Positions 1-5,226 of a stretch of 6,467 nucleotides of DNA are shown here, piece by piece. The position numbers and the translations under genes were made by a program. The stretch comes from an uncultured Litorilinea sp. (GTDB taxonomy: Bacteria; Chloroflexota; Anaerolineae; Caldilineales; Caldilineaceae): NCBI GenBank assembly GCA_946885925.1, contig CAMPHP010000184.1:1-6467 (forward strand), given 5' to 3'. Numbering within the stretch: position 1 is the first letter of the stretch; every line of letters begins with the position of its first letter. Under the pieces are notes generated by a model. The model saw only the letters and a program-made list of their open reading frames with translations, did no database searches and was not told the DNA's origin.

Positions 1-478
1 GAAGGAGCCGGTCTACTGCATTAGCAAACTTTGATTCTGCTGTCTCACGCGCCTCGAACTCTGCCCATAATGCCTGAAACTCTGCGGCTTGGGCGGTAGG
101 CAGCAAACCAAAAAGCCGCTGTGCTGCCACATGCTCTCGCTCCGACTGGCTAGCCTTGCCAACTTGATCAAAGGCAAATGTATCTCCCGCATCTATCTCC
201 ACAATGTCATGCACCAGTAACATCTTGAGGACGCGGGTAATATCAACCGGCGCATTGCTATACTCAGCCAATACCACAGCCGCCATCGCAATATGCCAGC
301 TATGCTCTGCCGAATTCTCCTGGCGGCTGCCATCCATCAAGTGCGACCTGCGTAGCACCGCCTTGAGCTTATCTACCTCGCGCAAAAACGCTAACTGCGC
401 CAGCAAATTCGCGCTCGCATCTACTGCGGTCCCTGTGGCTTCATTTATCGTTTCTGTAGCATTTTTCTCTGCGGTCAT
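1..478 (-). CDS. HD-domain phosphohydrolase, YfbR/HDDC2 5'-nucleotidase-like (C-terminus cut by window)
   Basis: The first 159 residues are visible and the C-terminus lies beyond position 1. The family is usually about 190-200 residues, so perhaps 30-40 are missing. A conserved block LREVDKLK (32-39) is followed by DGSRQENSAEHSWH (49-62), HD at 90-91 inside VHDIVEIDAGDT, and a late Asp at 156 in AVDRLL. These match the H...HD...D metal-binding set of HD hydrolases and the particular wording of the HDDC2/YfbR group. Characterised members remove phosphate from deoxyribonucleoside 5'-monophosphates in the cytosol, so a nucleotide-pool role is likely, but the substrate cannot be read here. The ATG at 476-478 is the first possible start, because an in-frame TGA lies two codons upstream; AGAAAG just upstream is only a weak ribosome site. 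The first 25 or so residues are Ala/Thr-rich and not conserved. It lies 74 bp after the methyltransferase gene on the same strand. Confidence 0.88.
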   Translation of the reverse strand, partial: MTAEKNATETINEATGTAVDASANLLAQLAFLREVDKLKAVLRRSHLMDGSRQENSAEHSWHIAMAAVVLAEYSNAPVDITRVLKMLLVHDIVEIDAGDTFAFDQVGKASQSEREHVAAQRLFGLLPTAQAAEFQALWAEFEARETAESKFANAVDRLL

Positions 479-501
479 AAATCATATTCTTTCTGGCATG
501 A

Positions 502-538
502 CTAAAATTCTACCCAAGCGCTTAGAGCTACCGGGTAG
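502..538 (-). terminator. weak hairpin, possible attenuating terminator after the methyltransferase gene
   Basis: Reading the minus strand, CTACCC (538-533) can pair with GGGTAG (515-510) across a 17-nt loop and is followed by AATTTTAG. The loop also holds the small palindrome AGCGCT. A competing shorter fold, CTACC/GGTAG, uses the same left arm. A 6-bp stem, long loop and interrupted U run make a poor intrinsic terminator, so read-through into the HD gene is likely. TAGAAT within the same stretch resembles a -10 box, but I find no matching -35. Confidence 0.22.
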
Positions 539-552
539 GCAATCCCCTTAAC

Positions 553-2109
553 TTATCCTACAAGCAACGCAGCAAAGGCAAACCAGCGCAAATGCTCATT
601 CAACTCTGCCGCCGAGACAGTCGATTCCAGCAGCGCAACCAGTTCCTCTAGCGTATGCTCTCCGTCCAAGAAGGGCAAGATCTCTTGCTGAATTGGCAGT
701 AATGTCACGCGTTCATGCCACATATTCGTTACTGTTGTTCGGGTCTGTGCTTCAAAGCGCGCCGTTGCGCTAGCAAGTGGGCGTTCGCTCATTGTAGTAA
801 CCAGCGGCGGGTGAAAGCAGTGCAAATCTACCAACTGCGGGCTTCGCCCATAGGCACGTAACAAATTGGCGGCAAGCGTCCTCTCTTCTGGCGCACCAAT
901 AGCAGTGTATCCCTCGCTCTCCTCCAACACTTGGCGCGCAGCCTTTACCAACTCTGCAAAAGATAGAGCACGCGGCCAAGCCTGCGCCAAGATCCCTAAG
1001 GCGGCAACAGTCAACGGATGATCCGTAGATATGGTTGCCTCATCCTTGCTGATGAACTGCACAACACCCGCTCGCTGGGTAGCGTCAGTTACGTCCGTAC
1101 GTGTCGCCTGTGAGCGTAGCCAACTGCTCATCACCGGCTGGGGTAGGATTGTCCGCTGCACAGGCACTTCTGCATGACAGAGCAACGTCTGGCGAAACAT
1201 GCGATTGCGCAAGAAATCCATCTGTTGTTCTAAGTCGATCGTGCCCACCACCATCTTTTGCAGTGCAGCCTGAGTCTCCGGCTTGAATGCCAGTGGTAAC
1301 ACTGTGCGCAAATCCACCTCAACCAGATATTGTAACCCATGTCGCAGCGCATGTTCGACAAACTGATGGAAGTATACAGGATCGTTCACTTCCTCCATCT
1401 CATCATGGAGGAGAAACGCATCACTGGTTCCTTTCAGTCCATCGTGAAGTTGGCTGACATAATGGCGAAAGATCTCCTTGTGGATTCCATCCTTGGCATG
1501 TTCAGCCAAGAAAGTGACCATAGCGCGTCCCTGTTCTGCCTTTTCGTCTGGCGTCGCCGCATCTTGGCTGTAATACAACATAGCATCTCGCACCAATCCC
1601 ATCGTGTGCCAGCCAGGGTATGTGTTATAGCTAATATAGGCGACACCATCGGGTCGCAGCTTCCGCTTGCACAATGCCAGCAAAGCATCACGCACATGGG
1701 GAGGTGTCCACGAGTAGACGCCATGTGCAATGATGTAATCAAAGCTGCCCAACCTATCCTCTAGCTCAGCACCCAAGTTGGCAAGATCGGCGCAAATCAA
1801 CTGGATATTGGACAGACCCAACGCCTCAATGCGCTGCTCGCCATCTTCGACCTGTCGCGCCGAGTAGTCAATGCCGACGAACTCCGCCCCTGGCATTGCA
1901 TAGGCCATCGGCAGCAAATTTCCCCCTGCTGCACAGCCAACCTCCAGCACGCGACTGCTCGTGATGGAGGCGGGTTGCCGCCCCAACAAGCGTGCCATCA
2001 TGGCAAGCCGGTCGGGATGGGTTGAGGCATAGGAGAGGTCAATGTACGGCGTTACGTCATAGGGATTTGCAAAGGCGGGAGTTGATGCGGTCACAGGGGA
2101 CACGTTCAC
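553..2109 (-). CDS. class I SAM-dependent methyltransferase with PKMT-type regulatory domain
   Basis: The protein has 518 residues. An N-terminal Rossmann methyltransferase domain (about 50-170) carries motif I as VLEVGCAAGGN (54-64) and acidic D81 in VGIDYS for the SAM ribose. D108 lies in ICADL, FDYIIAHGVYSWTPP spans 123-137, and YNTYPGWH spans 161-168. The GVYSW and YNTYPGWH blocks are typical of the family that carries the predicted methyltransferase regulatory domain. Rickettsial protein-lysine methyltransferases PKMT1 and PKMT2 belong to it. The middle part (about 200-290) fits the regulatory domain. The C-terminus (about 455-518), with LPFLDGEHTLEELVALL, looks like the small winged-helix-like domain of the same family. 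No signal peptide or membrane segment is seen, so it is cytosolic. The substrate is unknown; protein lysine is one possibility. The start is GTG (2107-2109), with weak AGAAAG upstream (2118-2123); a second GTG two codons inside is an alternative. It lies 27 bp after the DUF4269 gene and is probably cotranscribed. Confidence 0.9.
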   Translation of the reverse strand: MNVSPVTASTPAFANPYDVTPYIDLSYASTHPDRLAMMARLLGRQPASITSSRVLEVGCAAGGNLLPMAYAMPGAEFVGIDYSARQVEDGEQRIEALGLSNIQLICADLANLGAELEDRLGSFDYIIAHGVYSWTPPHVRDALLALCKRKLRPDGVAYISYNTYPGWHTMGLVRDAMLYYSQDAATPDEKAEQGRAMVTFLAEHAKDGIHKEIFRHYVSQLHDGLKGTSDAFLLHDEMEEVNDPVYFHQFVEHALRHGLQYLVEVDLRTVLPLAFKPETQAALQKMVVGTIDLEQQMDFLRNRMFRQTLLCHAEVPVQRTILPQPVMSSWLRSQATRTDVTDATQRAGVVQFISKDEATISTDHPLTVAALGILAQAWPRALSFAELVKAARQVLEESEGYTAIGAPEERTLAANLLRAYGRSPQLVDLHCFHPPLVTTMSERPLASATARFEAQTRTTVTNMWHERVTLLPIQQEILPFLDGEHTLEELVALLESTVSAAELNEHLRWFAFAALLVG

Positions 2110-2121
2110 ACAACTATCTTT

Positions 2122-2151
2122 CTATGATGGTGCTGACTATGATGGTGCGAG
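2122..2151. repeat. 15-bp imperfect tandem duplication spanning the DUF4269 stop codon
   Basis: Plus-strand 2122-2136 and 2137-2151 begin with the same 12 bases, CTATGATGGTGC, at a period of 15. On the minus strand the unit encodes A-P-S-stop. The period is five codons, so the duplication supplies two in-frame TAG codons, at 2137-2139 (the real stop) and 2122-2124. The downstream copy is part of the short gap before the methyltransferase GTG and abuts its weak ribosome site. Confidence 0.75.
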
Positions 2152-2751
2152 TATAGTGCTGAGTCGCATGGGGAGATTGCGTCGCGCAATTTTGGCCTGG
2201 ATAACGACTTCACTCAATTCATCCGCCGAAACATCAGCTAATGCCAAAAGGGCTTGAGCAGGATCATCCAGCAGGCAGAAGTAAGACCCAAAAGCAGATT
2301 CAGTCTTCATCCCCTCCAATTTTAAGTCGCGTATCGCGAGTACTGCCTCCTCGCCCCCTTCACGCAACAACCGCGCCTCTGCCACAAGGTGGCGATAAGC
2401 ATCCTGCTCCTCTGTAGGGCACGCTTGAGCAGAAAGAGCGACCACTATACCCTGTCTACGAAAGGTACATAGTAGCGTGAGCAGCCCATTCTCCTCTGTA
2501 TCACAAATTAAAAATTCATCTTGATCGCTATAGACAACCGACACCACTTCGGTAAAACGTTCCAGCGACTCCGCATTACACAGGATAACTAGGTCACTTT
2601 GAGGAGTCTCAAGACCCAATGGAAAATCCCCTGCTAGCATAGGCTCAAACTCGGCCAAAACACTAAACAGGTCAAGCTCGATCAACACGCGAAAAGCATC
2701 ACGCTGGCGTTCACTCCCTCGGTTCAAATACGTTACATCATTCCAAAACAC
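2137..2751 (-). CDS. DUF4269-family protein (degenerate nucleotidyltransferase-like)
   Basis: The 204-residue protein matches the DUF4269 family as I remember it. It opens with VTYLNRGSERQRDAF (6-20). LAGDFPLGLETPQSDLVIL (39-57) follows, then QDAYRHLVAEARLL (116-129) and LKLEGMKTESAF (143-154), and finally LDDPAQALLAL. Length is about normal. The central block resembles the G(T/S)...D-x-D strand of small nucleotidyltransferases. Relatives usually read near GSDLDI, but here it is QSDLVI, so the glycine is Gln51 and the second Asp is Val55. Family function is unknown, and catalysis by this copy is doubtful. No signal or membrane segment is seen. The GTG start (2749-2751) is supported by TAGGAG six bases upstream. 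It is the first gene of a likely unit with the methyltransferase 27 bp downstream, and a candidate promoter lies at 2803-2833. Confidence 0.85.
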   Translation of the reverse strand: MFWNDVTYLNRGSERQRDAFRVLIELDLFSVLAEFEPMLAGDFPLGLETPQSDLVILCNAESLERFTEVVSVVYSDQDEFLICDTEENGLLTLLCTFRRQGIVVALSAQACPTEEQDAYRHLVAEARLLREGGEEAVLAIRDLKLEGMKTESAFGSYFCLLDDPAQALLALADVSADELSEVVIQAKIARRNLPMRLSTILAPS

Positions 2752-2757
2752 AATTTG

Positions 2758-2763
2758 CTCCTA
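2758..2763 (-). promoter_or_regulatory. ribosome binding site that fixes the GTG start of the DUF4269 gene
   Basis: TAGGAG on the minus strand is followed by six bases (CAAATT) and then GTG. This spacing is ideal, and no in-frame ATG is nearby, so GTG is the preferred start. Confidence 0.75.
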
Positions 2764-2802
2764 CCCTAGTTAGCCTAGCTTTGCTGCAAGTCAATCATGA
2801 AA

Positions 2803-2833
2803 TTTATCCCAAAGGTTCAATCTATGATGTCAA
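2803..2833 (-). promoter_or_regulatory. candidate sigma-70 promoter of the DUF4269-methyltransferase unit
   Basis: The minus strand has a perfect -35 TTGACA (2833-2828) and a -10-like GATAAA (2808-2803) separated by 19 bases, which is longer than ideal. It lies between the ssrA terminator and the gene and would give a leader of about 45 nt. Nothing else is recognisable in 2834-2871. Confidence 0.38.
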
Positions 2834-2871
2834 TATGCGACGGGCAAACACACTATACATCAATCAGACGC

Positions 2872-2903
2872 AAAATAAAACGGCCCAGCAACTAGGCTGG
2901 GCC
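2872..2903 (-). terminator. intrinsic terminator of ssrA
   Basis: On the minus strand GGCCCAGC (2903-2896) pairs perfectly with GCTGGGCC (2889-2882) across a 6-nt loop CTAGTT and is followed by GTTTTATTTT. It begins about 8 nt after the mature tmRNA 3' end, so it ends the ssrA transcript and separates it from the DUF4269 gene. Confidence 0.93.
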
Positions 2904-2911
2904 ATTCTATC

Positions 2912-3318
2912 AGGTGGAGATGGCGGGAATTGAACCCGCGTCCGAAACACTCGTCCAGTAACATCTACAGGCGTAGTCGCTTTATTTAAGTGTCACGTCG
3001 TAGTCCCCAAGCGACAGGGTCCTTTACGACGTCAACCGATTAGATCTTAGGTGACTTTATCGGCGTCTAGTCACCGCAGTCCCTCAGTGTGTGACGGCTG
3101 ACGTGCGACCTGCGGACTACATCGCAACGGGCCGGGACCCTCCGTAGAGGGTCCATCCTCACTTAGGCAGCCACCGCCGCAGGAGCAGCGTTAGCGAAAC
3201 CGAAGTTGAAGAGTTTGCCTGTGTTGGCATTTATAGGGTTTGCGCCTGTTTTAACGTAGTCGACGCTCTACGGCCTGCAGTTAAAGAACAGCCTGCCCCG
3301 TCGAAACCAATCATCCCC
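2912..3318 (-). ncRNA. ssrA: transfer-messenger RNA (tmRNA)
   Basis: Together with SmpB, tmRNA rescues ribosomes stalled on broken mRNA and adds a degradation tag to the nascent protein. The 5' end (3318) begins GGGGATG, then the conserved TTCGACGGGG. The 3' end has a T-arm GCGGG-TTCAATT-CCCGC and CATCTCC, which pairs with GGGGATG through one G-U pair at position 3, then discriminator A (2915). The long helix joining the two halves is visible: CTGCAGGCCGTAG (3280-3268) pairs with CTACGCCTGTAG (2976-2965), with one bulge and one G-U. A hairpin with an 8-bp stem and a UACG loop (3154-3135) sits just after the tag stop. GC-rich segments suited to the pseudoknots fill 2977-3130. Length is about 407 nt, slightly long. 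The bases after the discriminator are CCT, not CCA, so the terminal A is probably added or repaired post-transcriptionally. The mature end is therefore uncertain by 1-3 nt. Confidence 0.95.
3163..3243 (-). other. ssrA: tmRNA tag-peptide reading frame
   Basis: If the resume codon is the GCA at 3243-3241, the frame runs 26 codons to TAA (3165-3163). It starts ANPINANTGK and ends ANAAPAAVAA. The GCA-AAC start (Ala-Asn) and the hydrophobic VAA end are typical of tags recognised by ClpXP-like proteases. Twenty-six residues is long beside the 10-residue E. coli tag. A later resume codon, such as the GCC giving ANTGK, would be in the same frame and would shorten the tag to 21. The end of the tag is firm; the start is inferred. 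Confidence 0.75.
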
Positions 3319-3331
3319 ATATCAACTACCC

Positions 3332-3360
3332 ATATTAACTACACTGTAAGAATAGCACAA
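3332..3360 (-). promoter_or_regulatory. candidate ssrA promoter
   Basis: On the minus strand TTGTGC (3360-3355) and TAATAT (3337-3332) are 17 bases apart. Each is a partial match to sigma-70 boxes. Thirteen bases separate the -10 from the mature tmRNA end, which suits a short leader removed by RNase P. The -35 overlaps the 18-bp palindrome at 3356-3373. Confidence 0.4.
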
Positions 3361-3373
3361 ATGTACATTTGTG
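3356..3373. promoter_or_regulatory. perfect 18-bp palindrome, candidate operator
   Basis: CACAAATGTACATTTGTG is identical to its reverse complement with no mismatch and no spacer. It lies in the divergent gap, over the likely ssrA -35 and about 50 bp upstream of the hemY -35. There is no U run, and neighbouring genes do not end here, so it is not a terminator. Symmetry and place suggest a dimeric regulator site. I do not recognise the regulator. Confidence 0.5.
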
Positions 3374-3424
3374 TAAAGAAGGCTTGCCTACAAATCCTCG
3401 TAGCTATCTTTCACTTGTCTCCCT

Positions 3425-3453
3425 TTGACACCCCCGATCCACGGTTGTATACT
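3425..3453 (+). promoter_or_regulatory. sigma-70 promoter of hemY
   Basis: A perfect TTGACA (3425-3430) is followed after exactly 17 bases by TATACT (3448-3453), five of six matches to consensus. Transcription would start near 3460 and give a leader of about 50 nt. Confidence 0.82.
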
Positions 3454-3510
3454 CGACAAAGGTTGAGAAAAACATAGATTTCCATAGACTTTCTAAGAAA
3501 ACTGATACGC

Positions 3511-5037
3511 ATGACTGCAACAATTACCCCATCCAAAAACGCAGAATCAAAAGACACAGTCAAAGCAGCCCCGGAGTACGATGTCGCGATTATCGGCGGT
3601 GGCATTTCCGGCATGGCAACAGCCTACTATCTCCAGCGTCACGCAGCTCAGGCCAACCGCCTGCTGCGCTACACACTGATTGAACGCTCACCCACAGTTG
3701 GTGGCAAGATTGTTACCGAGCAAGTGCATGGTTTTGGTGACACCCCCTTTGTGGTCGAAGGCGGTCCCGATTCATTTCTGACTCAAAAACCCTGGGCTTT
3801 GGAACTGGCACGTGAAATTGGCTTGCAAGACCGGCTGCTAGGCACCAATGACCATAATCGCAAGAATTTCGTGCTAAACAAGGGCAAGCTTACACCCCTG
3901 CCCGACGGTGTCATGCTCATCGTACCCACTCGCTTTATGCCCTTTATCCTCTCCCCCCTCATCTCGTTACCGGGCAAACTACGTATGGCGCTCGATTTTG
4001 TGATTCCTGCCCGCAAGGACGACAGTGACGAGACCTTGGCTGGGTTTGTGCGGCGGCGCTTGGGAAATGAGGCACTGGACAAAATTGCCGAGCCTTTGCT
4101 TTCTGGTATTTATAATGCCGAATCTGAGAAACAAAGCCTGCTGGCGACCTTTCCGCGCTTCCGCGACATTGAGAAACAACATGGCAGCCTGATCCGCGGC
4201 ATGTTGGCCGGGCGCAGCAAGGGCCCAGCCAAATCCAATCCAGCTGCACCAGCAAAAGCCCCCTCCATGTTCATCTCCTTTCGCAACGGCGCGCAAGAAC
4301 TGGTGGATGGTCTGTTGCCCAAGTTGAGTGGCAACTTGCGGATCAACTGTAGTGTGACAAAGATTGCCCAGCAACCAGGCGACGGACAAGTGCAGCCATC
4401 TTACCAATTGACGCTAAGTGATGGCACCACCCTATCTGCACAGCAAGTCGTGTTCGCAACCCCGACCTTTGTTACTAGCGATCTGCTCAAAGAAATTGCG
4501 CCGACTGCTTCTACTTTACTGAGTGCTATCCGCTATGTCAGCACTGGCTCAATCTCTCTCGGCTTTCGCCGCAGTGAGGTCAGCCATCCGCTCAATGGCT
4601 TTGGCGTCGTCATCCCGCGTAGCGAAAATCGCCCCATCAACGCCATTACCTGGAGTTCTACCAAATTTGACCACCGCGCCCCCACTGACCACGTTTTGCT
4701 CCGCGTTTTCTTTGGTGGTTCGCGCAACCCGGAAATTATGGAACGCAGTGATGAAGACCTGCTAGCCATTGCCCGGCGCGAACTCCACGCTCTGTTGGGT
4801 ATCAACGCAACACCTGTTTTCCACCGCCTCTTCCGCTGGCAGAACGCTACACCCCAGTACGACGTAGGCCATCTGGATCGCGTCAATGCGATAGAGGCAG
4901 CACTTCCACCCGGGCTGCTCGTCACCGGAAGCCCCTACCGTGGTATCGGTGTCCCAGATTGCGTGCATCAAGCAAAACAAACTGCTGAGCTTCTTTGGCA
5001 GCAGCTTACCAGCACGCCCCAAAAGCAACGCTCTTAG
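3511..5037 (+). CDS. hemY: FAD-dependent protoporphyrinogen/coproporphyrinogen oxidase, HemY type
   Basis: The 508-residue protein catalyses the six-electron, oxygen-dependent oxidation of protoporphyrinogen IX (or coproporphyrinogen III) late in tetrapyrrole synthesis. An N-terminal FAD fold has VAIIGGGISG (25-34), the ribose-binding E58 in LIERS, and GGK (64-66), followed by VEGGPDSFL. The middle has EPLLSGIYNA, a hallmark of the family. The C-terminal FAD loop reads VTGSPYRGIGVPDCV (471-485). An Ala/Pro/Lys-rich linker at about 236-251 sits where family members vary. About 22 unconserved residues precede the fold. No membrane helix is obvious; homologues are soluble or peripheral. The ATG at 3511 lacks a clear ribosome site, with only AAGAAA upstream. 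It has its own strong promoter and is divergent from ssrA. Other names in use are hemG and, for the coproporphyrin-type enzyme, cgoX; sequence alone does not decide which substrate is used. Confidence 0.95.
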   Translation: MTATITPSKNAESKDTVKAAPEYDVAIIGGGISGMATAYYLQRHAAQANRLLRYTLIERSPTVGGKIVTEQVHGFGDTPFVVEGGPDSFLTQKPWALELAREIGLQDRLLGTNDHNRKNFVLNKGKLTPLPDGVMLIVPTRFMPFILSPLISLPGKLRMALDFVIPARKDDSDETLAGFVRRRLGNEALDKIAEPLLSGIYNAESEKQSLLATFPRFRDIEKQHGSLIRGMLAGRSKGPAKSNPAAPAKAPSMFISFRNGAQELVDGLLPKLSGNLRINCSVTKIAQQPGDGQVQPSYQLTLSDGTTLSAQQVVFATPTFVTSDLLKEIAPTASTLLSAIRYVSTGSISLGFRRSEVSHPLNGFGVVIPRSENRPINAITWSSTKFDHRAPTDHVLLRVFFGGSRNPEIMERSDEDLLAIARRELHALLGINATPVFHRLFRWQNATPQYDVGHLDRVNAIEAALPPGLLVTGSPYRGIGVPDCVHQAKQTAELLWQQLTSTPQKQRS

Positions 5038-5044
5038 CATTTGA

Positions 5045-5068
5045 GAGAACGACTTCTCGAACTATTTT
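5045..5068 (+). terminator. weak hairpin after hemY
   Basis: GAGAA (5045-5049) pairs with TTCTC (5054-5058) around a CGAC loop, and four T follow after a 6-base gap (5065-5068). The stem is short and the T run merges with the next -35 box. It may be a partial terminator only, and some read-through into miaB is plausible. Confidence 0.25.
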
Positions 5069-5095
5069 GACAGGGCGTCCTTGTAACTCTAAAAT
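5067..5095 (+). promoter_or_regulatory. sigma-70 promoter of miaB
   Basis: A perfect TTGACA (5067-5072), a 17-base spacer and TAAAAT (5090-5095, five of six) form a near-consensus promoter 30 bp after the hemY stop. Transcription should start near 5102, leaving a leader of about 125 nt. Confidence 0.82.
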
Positions 5096-5101
5096 AAGCC
5101 T

Positions 5102-5226
5102 TTATAACAGTAGAAACCGCGTAGAATCATTGATCTTCTCCGCGGCACTGCGCGCCCGCAGGGCTCCCGGCGTGAAACTCTATCCACGAACCTGCCCGGC
5201 TTAAACCGGACAACAGGAGAAATTTT
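5102..5226 (+). promoter_or_regulatory. structured 5' leader of miaB
   Basis: Three local stems can be read in order. The first is CCGCG-T-AGAA (5117-5126) with TTCT-C-CGCGG (5136-5145), nine pairs with one internal mismatch and a 9-nt loop. The second is CTGCG (5148-5152) with CGCAG (5157-5161). The third is CCGG-CTTAAA-CCGG (about 5196-5209), ending six bases before the ribosome site. GCAGG in the second stem could instead pair with CCTGC further down. I recognise no known riboswitch class, and no clear leader peptide stands out. Confidence 0.35.
5215..5220 (+). promoter_or_regulatory. strong ribosome binding site of miaB
   Basis: AGGAGA lies six bases before the ATG at 5227. This fixes the start and contrasts with the weak site of hemY. 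Confidence 0.8.

Noticed and set aside
204..551. Open plus-strand frame of 115 codons
   Set aside because: It runs antisense over the HD-domain gene, whose protein matches a known family through its whole visible length. The plus frame has no family-like motif.
1339..1764. Open plus-strand frame of 141 codons, and an overlapping minus frame at 1434-1742
   Set aside because: Both are shadows of the methyltransferase gene, whose conserved motifs occupy this stretch in another frame.
2789..2794. Second -35-like box TTGACT on the minus strand upstream of the DUF4269 gene
   Set aside because: No acceptable -10 lies 16-18 bases downstream; the nearest match is TAACTA.
2913..2960. A possible tRNA gene
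   Set aside because: The T-arm and acceptor strand are real, but no D-arm or anticodon arm is adjacent. The 5' partner lies about 350 bases away, so this is the tRNA-like part of tmRNA.
3135..3154. GGACCCTC-TACG-GAGGGTCC hairpin considered as a free-standing terminator
   Set aside because: No U run follows, and it sits inside tmRNA just after the tag stop, where a helix is expected.
3979..4407. Minus-strand frame of 142 codons
   Set aside because: It is antisense to the core of hemY, which is conserved on the plus strand. The frame is open by codon bias only.
4995..5204. Plus-strand frame of 69 codons crossing the end of hemY and the miaB leader
   Set aside because: It starts inside hemY, has no ribosome site and covers the miaB promoter and leader. 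The product is Arg/Ser/Leu-rich without pattern.
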